A stretch of DNA of 64,000 nucleotides from RFTU01 sp049423145 (lineage in GTDB: Bacteria > Pseudomonadota > Gammaproteobacteria > Burkholderiales > Burkholderiaceae_C). The stretch spans positions 1 to 64,000 of the forward strand of contig JBMSQF010000003.1 of the NCBI GenBank assembly GCA_049423145.1. Direction: 5' to 3'. The position numbers and the translations under genes are program-made. This document shows, piece by piece, positions 8,081-16,527 of this stretch. Each line of letters begins with the position of its first letter. Position 1 is the first letter of the stretch. Under the pieces are notes generated by a model, which had not been told where the DNA came from, searched no databases, and saw only the letters and a list, made by a program, of their open reading frames with translations.

Positions 8081-9691
8081 ATGCAATCCATCTCGGGCAC
8101 CCGCGGCATCGCGGTGGCACCTCACTCCCTGGCCGCGCAATCGGCGCTTGATGTGCTGCGCGAAGGCGGCAATGCGCTGGAGGCGATGATCGCCGCGGCG
8201 GCCACGATCGCCGTCGTCTATCCCCACATGAACGCCATTGGCGGCGACGGGTTTTGGGTCATTCGCGGCCCAAGGGGTGTGCCCGGCGGCATCGATGCCA
8301 GTGGACGCAGTGCCCGGGCGGCCACACGCGCCTGGTATGCGCAACGGGGGGTCACCGGCAGCATTCCCTTTCGGGGGGGGCTAGCGGCCTTGACGGTGGC
8401 GGGCACGGTCTCGGGATGGGGGGCGGCCCATCGGCTGTCGCAGCAGTCCCTGGGCGGTCGCCTGCCGCTTTCGCGTTTGTTGGCCGATGCCATCCACCAT
8501 GCGCGCAGCGGCATGCCCACCACGCTCAGCCAAAGCGCGCTTACCGCAGCCAAGCGGGCGGATATTCAATCGGTAGCGCCTGGTTTTGCGGAGACGTTCC
8601 TGCCGGGTGGGGAGCCGCCCGTGGTCGGCAGTCTCTTCAGGCAGCCGCGGCTGGCGCGCACCTTGGAGCGCATCGCCGCCCAGGGCACCGACGACTTTTA
8701 CCGCGGTGCGCTGGCCCGCGAGATGGCCATGGAGCTCAAGGCGGTGGGCAGTCCCCTGACGCTGGAAGACCTCAACGCCCACCACGCGAGTCTGGTGGAT
8801 CCGCTCGCCCTGAATGCCCACGGCGCCCGGCTGCACAACATGGTGCCGCCCTCGCAGGGGGTGGTTTCCTTGATGATCCTGGGCCTGATGGAACGCATGT
8901 TGGCCGTGCACGATTGGCGCCAGGGCCCGGAGAGCCCGGCCTTCCTGCACGCGCAGGTCGAGGCCACCAAGCGGGCCTTCAAGGTGCGCGATGCGCACCT
9001 GACCGACCGTGCCTTCATGAAGGTCAAGGCGCAGGACCTGCTGCAGCCCGCATTCCTGGACGGCCTCTTGGCCGACTACCACCCGCAGCAGGCCCTGCCC
9101 TGGGGTCGAAAGACGGATCCTGGTGACACCATCTGGATGGGCGTGATCGACCGCCAGGGCATCGCGGTGTCCTTCATCCAGAGCATCTATCACGAGTTCG
9201 GCAGCGGCGTGGTCTTGCCCGGCACGGGTGTGAACTGGCAGAACCGCGGCTGCAGCTTCTCGCTGGACCCCTCGCACATCAACACGCTCGAACCCGGCAA
9301 GAAGCCCTTCCACACCTTGAACGCGGCGCTGGCCGAATTCGGCGATGGGCGCTTTGCGGTCTACGGCACCATGGGCGGCGATGGCCAGCCACAGACGCAG
9401 GCCACCGTGTTCAACCGCTGGCGCCATTTCGATGACCATCCGCAACTGGCGGTGAACCGCCCGCGCTGGCTCCTGGGCCGCACCTGGGGCAATGCCAGCG
9501 ACACGCTCAAACTGGAGTCGCGCTTCGATCCCTCGGTGGTCCAGCAGCTGCGCGCCTGGGGCCATGAGGTGGAAACCATCGGAGCCTGGGACGAGGCGGT
9601 GGGGCACGCCGGCATGCTGGTGCGCCATGCCAACGGCGTGATGGAAGGCGGTTTCGACCAGCGGTCCAACGGCAGCGTAGCGGCCTTCTAG
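8081..9691 (+). CDS. gamma-glutamyltransferase-family protein (Ntn hydrolase)
   Basis: A 536-residue member of the GGT family, which cleaves gamma-glutamyl bonds or acts as an acylase after self-cleavage at an internal threonine. The N-terminal half shows GNALEAMIAAAATIAVVYPHMNAIGGDG and the C-terminal half FGSGVVLPGTGVNWQNRG. The probable nucleophile is Thr350 in GDTIWM, which replaces the usual TTH triplet. It has no signal peptide, unlike classical periplasmic GGT, so it resembles YwrD-like or amidase branches. The ATG at 8081 is used; the open frame upstream overlaps dctM and lacks similarity. Position 22 bp behind the TRAP genes suggests it processes the imported compound, but that is inference. 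Confidence 0.82.
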   Translation: MQSISGTRGIAVAPHSLAAQSALDVLREGGNALEAMIAAAATIAVVYPHMNAIGGDGFWVIRGPRGVPGGIDASGRSARAATRAWYAQRGVTGSIPFRGGLAALTVAGTVSGWGAAHRLSQQSLGGRLPLSRLLADAIHHARSGMPTTLSQSALTAAKRADIQSVAPGFAETFLPGGEPPVVGSLFRQPRLARTLERIAAQGTDDFYRGALAREMAMELKAVGSPLTLEDLNAHHASLVDPLALNAHGARLHNMVPPSQGVVSLMILGLMERMLAVHDWRQGPESPAFLHAQVEATKRAFKVRDAHLTDRAFMKVKAQDLLQPAFLDGLLADYHPQQALPWGRKTDPGDTIWMGVIDRQGIAVSFIQSIYHEFGSGVVLPGTGVNWQNRGCSFSLDPSHINTLEPGKKPFHTLNAALAEFGDGRFAVYGTMGGDGQPQTQATVFNRWRHFDDHPQLAVNRPRWLLGRTWGNASDTLKLESRFDPSVVQQLRAWGHEVETIGAWDEAVGHAGMLVRHANGVMEGGFDQRSNGSVAAF

Positions 9692-9785
9692 GGCCTTCTC
9701 GCAGCGCCACACGCCCGTGCGGCACGAGCGGCCGGTCAGCTGCAGGGCCTCGCCGTGTCGGGCCGGCATCGTCTATTCTTCGCCC

Positions 9786-10439
9786 ATGCCCGTGGACATC
9801 AACCCCATGTTCGCCGTGCCCTTGGGCATGGCGCATCACCCGCAGCCCCAGGCCCTCAATGGTGAGCTGCGGGATCTGTTCATCCGGCGCGAGCAGGAGG
9901 GCACGCGGTTCCGCAACCCCAACCCCTCGCTGGAACAGCAGCCGGGCGTGTTCGAGAGCCACTTCGAACTGTTCTCTTGGCCCGAACCCTGCGTGCAGGC
10001 GCTTCGCCAATTCTGCTGGACGGCGTTGGGCGAGATGCTGGCCGGGGCCAATGGCTATGACGCGCGCGAAATGGCGGCCATCCGCATCTATTCGCACACC
10101 TGGTACCACATCACCCGCAAGGGCGGCTTTGTGATTCCGCACACCCACCCGATGGCGTCATGGTCGGGTGTGTATTGCGTGGACACCGGCGGGGATGCAC
10201 CAGGCCACCCGGACTCCGGCATCCTGCGCTTTCACAATCCTCACTTCTACTCGAACACCTTCTTGGATGCCGGCAACGCGCGTCTGAAGCCGCCGTACCA
10301 CCACGGTTTCTGGAACCAGCGCCTGGAGCCGGGTCGACTGGTGCTCTTTCCCTCTTGGTTGCCGCACGACGTCACACCCTTCCACGGTGAGGGCACGCGC
10401 ATCACGGTGGCCTTCAATTGCTGGTTCGGTCAAGCGTGA
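9786..10439 (+). CDS. putative 2-oxoglutarate/Fe(II) oxygenase, TIGR02466-like
   Basis: A 217-residue protein with a jelly-roll oxygenase pattern. It shows His119-Thr-His121 in VIPHTHPMASWSGVYCVD, a second histidine in LFPSWLPHDVTPF and a downstream arginine in RITVAFNCWF, consistent with an iron site plus 2-oxoglutarate binding. It resembles the uncharacterised TIGR02466/2OG-FeII-Oxy_5 proteins. The substrate is unknown. Translation is coupled to the next gene by a GTGA overlap, so two predicted oxygenases are made together. The ATG at 9786 is used because the longer frame to 9717 has no similarity. Confidence 0.72.
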   Translation: MPVDINPMFAVPLGMAHHPQPQALNGELRDLFIRREQEGTRFRNPNPSLEQQPGVFESHFELFSWPEPCVQALRQFCWTALGEMLAGANGYDAREMAAIRIYSHTWYHITRKGGFVIPHTHPMASWSGVYCVDTGGDAPGHPDSGILRFHNPHFYSNTFLDAGNARLKPPYHHGFWNQRLEPGRLVLFPSWLPHDVTPFHGEGTRITVAFNCWFGQA

Positions 10440-11473
10440 AAGCGTCGGCCTGGTACGCGCAGGCCGAAGCGGCCCTGCAGGCGGGGGACTTCGCCAAGGC
10501 CTTGCCCGATCTGCGGCGCGCGGCCGATGCCGGTCATGGCGGCGCGTGCCAGCGTCTGGCGCAGTACCTGCTGCACTTTGAATCCGACACCGGACTGCCG
10601 GAGGCGCTGCAGAGGATTGAACAGGCGCGCAGGGTCGGCCACCCGGCCGGTGCGTACATGGCCGCGTGCATCGCCTTGGGTGGACGCCTCTTGGCGTGCG
10701 ATGCCCAAAGGATTGCGGCTGCGCTAATGGAAGCGGCCCGTGGCGGGCTGTCGCCGGCGCGTCGGGCCGTTCAGTGGCTGCTCGACGAACATGGCAACCA
10801 TCAGCGCGGTACCGACCGACCGGATGACCAGGAAGCGCTTGCGGCAGCCATCGCCAGCGGATTGCAACCGGTGGCCCTGCGTCACTTGTCGCCGGAACCC
10901 TGGGTCGCGGTGGCGCCACAGCTGCTGAGCCCGGCCGAGTGCCAATTGCTGATTCAGGCGGCCCGGCCCTCGCTTCGACCGTCGACCGTGCACGACCCAT
11001 CGGGCACGGCGACCTGGCGCGACCCGCTTCGAACCAGCAGCGATTGCTCGCTGGATCCCATCGAAGAAGACTTCCTTCTGCGTTGGGTGCAGGCCCGCCT
11101 GGCCGCCACCGCCGGCTGCAGCCTGGTGCAGGCCGAGCATCTGGTGGTTCTGCACTACGGACCCGGCCAGGAGTACCGGCCCCACCGTGACGACCTGGGT
11201 CCGGATGCGCTGAAGCGCCACCGCCCCGATGCCGGGCAGCGGTGGCGCACCTTGTGTGCCTACCTTCATCCGGTGCAGGCGGGCGGCCAAACGGCTTTCC
11301 CCCTGCTCGGCCTCACCGTAGAGCCGTTGGTGGGCAGCGCCGTGGTGTTCGACAACCTGGATGCGCAGGGTGTGCCCGAGCCGCGCAGCCTTCACGCGGG
11401 CTTGCCGGTCCGAGAAGGCCAGAAGTGGTTGGCCACGCTGTGGTGGCGACAGCGGGCCTATCGGCCCTGGTGA
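10436..11473 (+). CDS. prolyl-4-hydroxylase-like 2OG-Fe(II) oxygenase with helical-repeat N-terminus
   Basis: A 345-residue protein. Residues 1-150 are alpha-helical with Sel1/TPR-like features (AEAALQAGDFAKALPDLRRAADAGH, ALMEAARGGLSPARR). Residues 160-345 are a P4H-type double-stranded beta-helix with His250, Asp252 (YRPHRDD), distal His320 (LHAGLPV) and Lys330, the lysine ten residues later that contacts 2-oxoglutarate in P4H enzymes. The GTG start overlaps the previous stop. The repeat domain probably recruits a protein substrate, suggesting protein hydroxylation in the cytoplasm. The target is unknown. Confidence 0.8.
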   Translation: MKASAWYAQAEAALQAGDFAKALPDLRRAADAGHGGACQRLAQYLLHFESDTGLPEALQRIEQARRVGHPAGAYMAACIALGGRLLACDAQRIAAALMEAARGGLSPARRAVQWLLDEHGNHQRGTDRPDDQEALAAAIASGLQPVALRHLSPEPWVAVAPQLLSPAECQLLIQAARPSLRPSTVHDPSGTATWRDPLRTSSDCSLDPIEEDFLLRWVQARLAATAGCSLVQAEHLVVLHYGPGQEYRPHRDDLGPDALKRHRPDAGQRWRTLCAYLHPVQAGGQTAFPLLGLTVEPLVGSAVVFDNLDAQGVPEPRSLHAGLPVREGQKWLATLWWRQRAYRPW

Positions 11474-11492
11474 TCCATCAGCCGGTTGCCCC

Positions 11493-13034
11493 TCACCGGT
11501 TCGGTGAGGCCTTCCAGAACAGGGCCTGGACCACCAGCGCCAAAGCGGCCGCCGGTACGGCGCCGGCCAGCATCAGGGCGCTGTCGTTGACGGCCAGTCC
11601 CGCCACGATGCGCTCACCCAGGCCGCCTGCACCCACGAAGGCGGCCACGGTGGCCGTCCCCACGCCCGTCACCGCCGCCGAGCCCACGCCTGCACGCATC
11701 ACCGGCCAGGCCAGCGGCCTCTCGATATGGCACAGGACCTGCCAGGGTCGCATGCCCAGTGCGAGACCGGCCTGCCTCATGCCGGGCCCCACCTGCAAGA
11801 GGCCGGCATGCGTACTGCTGATCACGGGCAGCAGGGCATACAGAAACAGCGCCGCCAGTGCGGGTACAACGCCGATGCGACCCATGGCTGCAATCAGCAG
11901 AGCCAAGAGGGCCAGTGACGGAACCGTCTGCAGCACGCTGGCGCAACCCAGGACCCATGAGGCGCTGCGCGGCCACCTTTGCGCCATCAAGCCCAGGGGC
12001 GCGCCTACCGCGATGGCCAAACCCGTCGACGCCGCCACGAGCAGCAAGTGTTCGCCGAGAAGGCGCAGCAGGTCTGGCGCGAACAGGCGATCGGCAAAGC
12101 GGGCTGGCGCATCGGTGCGGGCCGCAAGGCCATCACCCTGCGTGCGGTCAGGTGGCCCAGAGCCCGTGGACAGGACCTGTTCCAGGGCCCGGGCCGCCAC
12201 CGCCTCGAAGCGCTGTCCTTGCTCGGCTTCTTGGTTCAGCGCAGCCATGGTGGATGCATCGATGCGGCCCTGCAGGGCCTTTAAAGGCCCTTCATTGACC
12301 TCCTGCCGCATGAGCAGCACGGCGTCGTAGCGCGGAAACACATGGCGGTCGTCTTCCAGCAGCACCAGTTTCAAACGGGATACGGCGGCATCCGTGGCGT
12401 AGGCATCCATCAGATCGGCCTGTCCCTGTGCCAGCGCCTGGTAGGCCAGGCTGTGGTCCAGGCCGCGGCCAGGCCGTATCTGCAGACTGTAGGCCTGCTG
12501 GATGGCAGGCCATCCATCGCGCCGTGCCGTGAACTCCTGTGTGAAGGCCGTCCGCAATGCGCCTTGCTGCTCCGGTGAAAGGCGGGCCAGGTCGCTGATG
12601 CGACGCAGACCGAGAGCCTGCGCACGCTCGGCCGTCATCGCCAGCGCATAGCTGTTGTTGAAGCCTAGCGGCACCGCGGCCTTCAGGCCCAGCGGCCGCA
12701 GCCACTCGTTGAGTTGTGCAAGGTTTTGCGGTTCCTGCTGGCGCTTGAGAATCTCGCGCACGATGGTGCCGGTGTACTCGGGGTATAGATCGATCCGGCC
12801 CGAACGCAGCGCCTGCTCCACGATGGCGGTGTTCCCCAGGCCCTGCCGGTGGAGGGCCGGCACGCCACCCTGCTCCAGGGTCAAGCGCAGTATTTCGCCC
12901 AGCACATAGCTCTCGGTGAAGCGTTTGGAACCCACCGCCAGCGGTTCAGCCGGCACGGGTGTGGTGGCCCCTGTAGCCAAGGGCACCAGGAGGACACTGG
13001 CGAGCAGGAAGACCAGGCGGTGGAGGATCCCCAT
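11493..13034 (-). CDS. fused substrate-binding/permease protein of an osmoprotectant-type ABC transporter
   Basis: A 513-residue fusion. Residues 1-22 are a signal sequence. Residues 30-300 are an OpuAC/ProX-type binding domain (VGSKRFTESYVLGEI, then LYPEYTGTI, the aromatic box region). Residues 315-510 are an ABC permease with five or so membrane segments and an EAA-type loop (AGLALGMRPWQVLCHIERPLAWP). Known fusions of this class (EgtUC, OpuC-like) usually place the permease first; here the receptor is N-terminal. No ATPase gene lies on either side, so it must borrow one encoded elsewhere. Likely ligands are glycine betaine, choline or other quaternary or thione compounds; this cannot be decided by reading. 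Confidence 0.83.
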   Translation of the reverse strand: MGILHRLVFLLASVLLVPLATGATTPVPAEPLAVGSKRFTESYVLGEILRLTLEQGGVPALHRQGLGNTAIVEQALRSGRIDLYPEYTGTIVREILKRQQEPQNLAQLNEWLRPLGLKAAVPLGFNNSYALAMTAERAQALGLRRISDLARLSPEQQGALRTAFTQEFTARRDGWPAIQQAYSLQIRPGRGLDHSLAYQALAQGQADLMDAYATDAAVSRLKLVLLEDDRHVFPRYDAVLLMRQEVNEGPLKALQGRIDASTMAALNQEAEQGQRFEAVAARALEQVLSTGSGPPDRTQGDGLAARTDAPARFADRLFAPDLLRLLGEHLLLVAASTGLAIAVGAPLGLMAQRWPRSASWVLGCASVLQTVPSLALLALLIAAMGRIGVVPALAALFLYALLPVISSTHAGLLQVGPGMRQAGLALGMRPWQVLCHIERPLAWPVMRAGVGSAAVTGVGTATVAAFVGAGGLGERIVAGLAVNDSALMLAGAVPAAALALVVQALFWKASPNR

Positions 13035-13089
13035 CGCCGAATTGTGCCCATGCCCCAGGGCCTATTGCGGCAGCGAATAGGATGCGGCC

Positions 13090-14295
13090 ATGAACACGCT
13101 CATCCACCGCTTGCCGGCTCCGGCCGTCACCCTGGCTTTGGCCTGCGCATCGGTCGCAGCCGCATCGCTCGCATCGGGCAGCGCAGCCGCGCAGCAACAC
13201 CGCCCCACCACCTTCTCCAAGGATGTGGTGGCCGCCACGCCGGCCCCAGCCTTGGCGGTGAAGGCCACGGCCCTGGTCAGCGGCTTGAACCGTCCCTGGT
13301 CCCTGACTTGGCTGCCCAACGGTGAGATGCTGGTGACCGAGCGCGGCGGTACCCTGCGACGCATCACGGCCGATTTCAAGCTTGATCCCAAGCCCATCGC
13401 TGGTGTGCCCGCCGTCAAAGTGACCGGACAGGCCGGGCTCTTTGATGTGGTGCTGCACCCCGACCATACGCGCAATGGGTGGATCTATCTGGCCTATGCC
13501 GAGCCTTCGCTCACGGACGATGCGGAATACGGCACGGCGCTGATGCGCGCGCGTCTCAAGGATGGACGCCTGGTCGACCAGGAAAAGTTATTTGCCATGT
13601 CGCCGAAGTCGCGCCGGGGCTTTCACCTCGGCGGCAAGATCGTGTTTGACGGCAAAGGCTTCCTGTACCTGACGCTGGGCGACCGTGGTGAGATGCCGCG
13701 CGCGCAGGCCCCGCGAGACCACGCGGGCTCGGTGATCCGCCTGCACGACGATGGCCGTGTGCCGGCCGACAACCCCTTCGTGGGCAAGCCCGACCAGCTG
13801 CCCGAGGTGTTCAGCCGCGGCAACCGCAACATCCAGGGGGCGGCGATCCACCCGGCCACGGGAGAGCTTTGGGCCCATGAGCACGGCCCCCAAGGCGGGG
13901 ATGAACTCAACATCATCCGGGCCGGGCGCAACTATGGTTGGCCCCTGATCACCTACGGGGTGAATTACGTCACCGGCACCAGGATCGGCGACAGTGCCCC
14001 GCGCGAAGGTTTCGAGCAGCCGGTTCATGCCTGGATTCCCTCGATTGGCATTTCCGGCATGGCCTTCTACAACGCCGATGCGATACCGGCCTGGAAAGGC
14101 AGTCTGCTGGTGGGGGGGCTGAGCGGGCAGAGCCTGGTTCGCTTGGTGCTCGAGGGTGAGCGTGTCGTGCGGGAGGAGCGCCTGCTGTTCGGCGAAGTCG
14201 GCCGCGTTCGTGATGTGCGCGTCGGGCCCGATGGTTGGGTCTATCTCGTGAACGATTCGCCCGAGGGGCATCTGTGGCGGGTTCAGCCGCGCTGA
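13090..14295 (+). CDS. PQQ-dependent aldose sugar dehydrogenase family protein
   Basis: A 401-residue periplasmic quinoprotein of the soluble sugar dehydrogenase (YliI/Asd, PQQ beta-propeller) family. Residues 1-35 form a signal peptide. Visible family motifs are GLNRPWSLTWLPNGEMLVTERGG, the Ca/PQQ-site segments GLFDVVLHPDH and the signature HEHGPQGGDELNIIRAGRNYGWP. It would oxidise aldoses with PQQ and pass electrons to the respiratory chain. AGGA sits 8 nt before the start. It is divergent from the ABC fusion gene with only 55 bp between them. No PQQ synthesis genes are present in the window. Confidence 0.88.
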   Translation: MNTLIHRLPAPAVTLALACASVAAASLASGSAAAQQHRPTTFSKDVVAATPAPALAVKATALVSGLNRPWSLTWLPNGEMLVTERGGTLRRITADFKLDPKPIAGVPAVKVTGQAGLFDVVLHPDHTRNGWIYLAYAEPSLTDDAEYGTALMRARLKDGRLVDQEKLFAMSPKSRRGFHLGGKIVFDGKGFLYLTLGDRGEMPRAQAPRDHAGSVIRLHDDGRVPADNPFVGKPDQLPEVFSRGNRNIQGAAIHPATGELWAHEHGPQGGDELNIIRAGRNYGWPLITYGVNYVTGTRIGDSAPREGFEQPVHAWIPSIGISGMAFYNADAIPAWKGSLLVGGLSGQSLVRLVLEGERVVREERLLFGEVGRVRDVRVGPDGWVYLVNDSPEGHLWRVQPR

Positions 14296-14320
14296 AGGGC
14301 AGGCACTTGAGCGGGCGCTT

Positions 14321-14433
14321 GACTTCGTAAAAACCGAAGTAATCTTCAACTTCATCCTGGTTTATACGAAATTTTGAAGTCCGCACACTGCGGACTTCGG
14401 CGCTGTGAGCGCCTCCCATTTTCGGACTTCGCC
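14321..14433 (+). promoter_or_regulatory. structured 5' leader of the terC gene, candidate riboregulator
   Basis: Three hairpins precede the start codon. ACTTCG/CGAAGT (14322-14340) has a 7-nt loop. GAAGTCCGCA/TGCGGACTTC (14376-14398) is a perfect 10-bp stem with a 3-nt loop. GGCGC/GCGCC (14399-14413) follows. The octamer CGGACTTC of the long stem recurs at 14423-14430, directly before the ATG at 14434, so the 5' arm could pair with either copy and either expose or mask the start. Such mutually exclusive pairing is typical of riboswitches. TerC/Alx genes are often controlled by the manganese yybP-ykoY element, but I do not see that element's conserved core, so this may be a different class. 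Confidence 0.45.
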
Positions 14434-15411
14434 ATGGACACCATCGCTCCCACCTGGCTCTGGACTTTTTTCATCGTTTCGGTGCTGGCCGCCCTGTTCA
14501 TCGACTTTGTCGTGCTCAAGAAGCAGGGCGCCCACGAGGTCTCGGTGAAGGAGGCCCTGAACTGGTCGATCATCTGGGTGCTGCTGTCCTTCGCGTTCAA
14601 CGGCTTGTTCTGGTGGGCCGTCTACCAGGACCATGGTCTGCAAGTGGCCAACACCCGAAGCATGGAGTTCCTGACCGGCTATCTCATTGAGAAGAGTCTG
14701 GCGGTGGACAACATCTTTGTCTTCCTGATGATCTTCACCTACTTTGCGGTACCACCGGCTTTTCAAAAGCGGGTGCTGATGATCGGCATCATCGGCGCCA
14801 TCGTGCTGCGAACCGTCATGATCCTGGTGGGGTCTTGGCTCATCAGTGAATTCCACTGGGTGCTCTACGTCTTCGGTGCCTTCCTGGTGCTCACCGGACT
14901 CAAGATGTGGTGGGCCGCAGGCAAAGAGCCAGACCTGGAAAGCAACCCTGCTCTCAAATGGTTGCGTCGCGTGATGCCCGTGAGCCGCCACTTCGATGGC
15001 GAGAAATTCTTCACCATGGAAAACGGTGTGCGCGTGGCGACCCCCCTGCTCCTGGTCATCGCCCTGGTCGGTTTGACCGATGTCATCTTTGCGGTGGATT
15101 CCATACCCGCCATCTTTGCCATCACCACCGACCCTTTCATCGTCCTCACGTCCAACATCTTCGCCATCTTGGGTCTGCGTGCGATGTACTTCCTGCTGGC
15201 AGCGGTGGCCGCCAAGTTCCACCTGCTCTCCTACGGTCTGGCCATCATCCTCACCTTCATCGGCGTGAAGATGCTGCTGATCGATGTCTACAAGATACCG
15301 GTACTGGTGTCACTGGGTGTGGTGGTGGCCATCTTGGCCATCACGATGGTGGCCAGCGTCAGGACGGCACCCAGGTTGCCCGCGGCGCGTTCGGCCGAAG
15401 GCAACACCTAA
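14434..15411 (+). CDS. TerC/Alx-family integral membrane protein
   Basis: A 325-residue inner-membrane protein with about nine hydrophobic helices. Family signatures include FIDFVVLKK, EKSLAVDNIFVFLMIF and GLTDVIFAVDSIPAIFAIT, with paired acidic residues in membrane segments as in TerC and the E. coli manganese exporter Alx. It probably exports Mn or supports metal loading of exported proteins. The ATG at 14434 is chosen because the N-terminal extension to 14374 is translated from the leader hairpins. The end overlaps the convergent gene by 4 bp. Confidence 0.9.
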   Translation: MDTIAPTWLWTFFIVSVLAALFIDFVVLKKQGAHEVSVKEALNWSIIWVLLSFAFNGLFWWAVYQDHGLQVANTRSMEFLTGYLIEKSLAVDNIFVFLMIFTYFAVPPAFQKRVLMIGIIGAIVLRTVMILVGSWLISEFHWVLYVFGAFLVLTGLKMWWAAGKEPDLESNPALKWLRRVMPVSRHFDGEKFFTMENGVRVATPLLLVIALVGLTDVIFAVDSIPAIFAITTDPFIVLTSNIFAILGLRAMYFLLAAVAAKFHLLSYGLAIILTFIGVKMLLIDVYKIPVLVSLGVVVAILAITMVASVRTAPRLPAARSAEGNT

Positions 15412-16478
15412 GTCGGCTGTCGCAACGGCAGGTTCACCAGCAGATTCTGGGGCTTGAGCCGCACCATTCCATCGGTGCTGCGGCTCAGAGCCAAGTAGAC
15501 CGGGCGCCCGGCCATTTCCGGCAGGGCCTGTTCCGGCCGTGTCAAACGCAGCGCGAACAGGCTGATCAAACGCTTGTACCGGTCGGTGTCGACCTCGCGG
15601 CCTTCGTACAGATCATTGAGCAGTGCGGAGGATTCGGCGTCCAGGCCCACATGCCAGCGCCAGTGCTCATCGTCGATCTTCGACAGCGGCGTGATGCTGA
15701 CCTCCACGCCCAGCAGGTGCAGCACCCAGCGCTGCAGCACGCGGCACAGGGCCGCCAGCCCGGAATCGGGTCGGGCCAGCGTGAAGGCCAGCCCATGACC
15801 CAGGTCCTGTTGCCATTCATGCCGAAGGTCCAACAGGAAGTCATGAGGTCGGGGTCCTGCGGCTGCTCGCCAGTAGTCGGCACCGTTATCGGCGGTCAGC
15901 ACCTTCATCTGTGCCGCCTTGATGGGGGCTTGCGCTTGAGCCAGCAGGCGCCCGAGTTCGCCGAACCCACCGGTCTCGTTGAGCAGATCCAGGGTCTGTG
16001 CATCGCCCGCCAATGGGACACCGTCAACTTGGGTCACGCGCTGTGGCCGAAACAGCAATTCGCCGGCGCGGCCTTCGAAGGCGTCGTCGGTTTCATGCAG
16101 CAGATGGCGAACGATGGCCTGTGTCATGGCCTCCATGAAGGGCGGGGCCAACTGAACCTGCGCACTGCGGATCTGCTGCAGGTAGCACGCCTGCACGCTC
16201 CCCGCTTGGAGCAACGCGTCCCTGAAGGCCAGAAAGGCTCGGTAGTTGTCGGCGGCGTCTGCATCCTGCAAGGTCTGCAGCCGCGGTTCGGCCACGGGCA
16301 TCAAGGGGTCATCACGCAGGGCGTGGTGCAAGCGCCGCTCAGCCGCGCAGGATTCGCGCACCAGGGCCAGTTCGGGGCGATCCAGAAAGCGGCCGAACCA
16401 GGCAGCAGTCGGGCACAGCCTACCGTGCTCGGTGATCTGCAGCAGGGGCCAGCCGGCGGAGGGCCAGAAATCGTTCAT
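15408..16478 (-). CDS. DUF6352-like protein of unknown function
   Basis: A 356-residue soluble protein without signal peptide or membrane segments. It resembles the DUF6352 proteins of Burkholderiales, opening with DFWPSAGWPLLQ. It contains WRAAAGPRPHDFLLDLRHEWQQDLGHGLAF around residues 210-240 and ends with NLLVNLPLR. No catalytic motif is evident. It lies 49 bp downstream of the sensor kinase on the same strand and may be cotranscribed, in which case a role in the kinase's pathway is possible. Nothing in the sequence reveals one. Confidence 0.6.
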   Translation of the reverse strand: MNDFWPSAGWPLLQITEHGRLCPTAAWFGRFLDRPELALVRESCAAERRLHHALRDDPLMPVAEPRLQTLQDADAADNYRAFLAFRDALLQAGSVQACYLQQIRSAQVQLAPPFMEAMTQAIVRHLLHETDDAFEGRAGELLFRPQRVTQVDGVPLAGDAQTLDLLNETGGFGELGRLLAQAQAPIKAAQMKVLTADNGADYWRAAAGPRPHDFLLDLRHEWQQDLGHGLAFTLARPDSGLAALCRVLQRWVLHLLGVEVSITPLSKIDDEHWRWHVGLDAESSALLNDLYEGREVDTDRYKRLISLFALRLTRPEQALPEMAGRPVYLALSRSTDGMVRLKPQNLLVNLPLRQPT

Positions 16479-16527
16479 CCGCAGCAGTGTAGGCAGCGCG
16501 CGCCTGAGCGTGGGCCACAGGGCCTTG

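Noticed and set aside
8381..9769. 462-codon minus-strand open frame opposite the GGT-family gene
   Set aside because: Antisense shadow. Family motifs are on the plus strand.
14321..14433. Standard yybP-ykoY manganese riboswitch before terC
   Set aside because: The GC-rich conserved core loops of that class are not visible; only the hairpin architecture is supported, so I report it as an unassigned leader.
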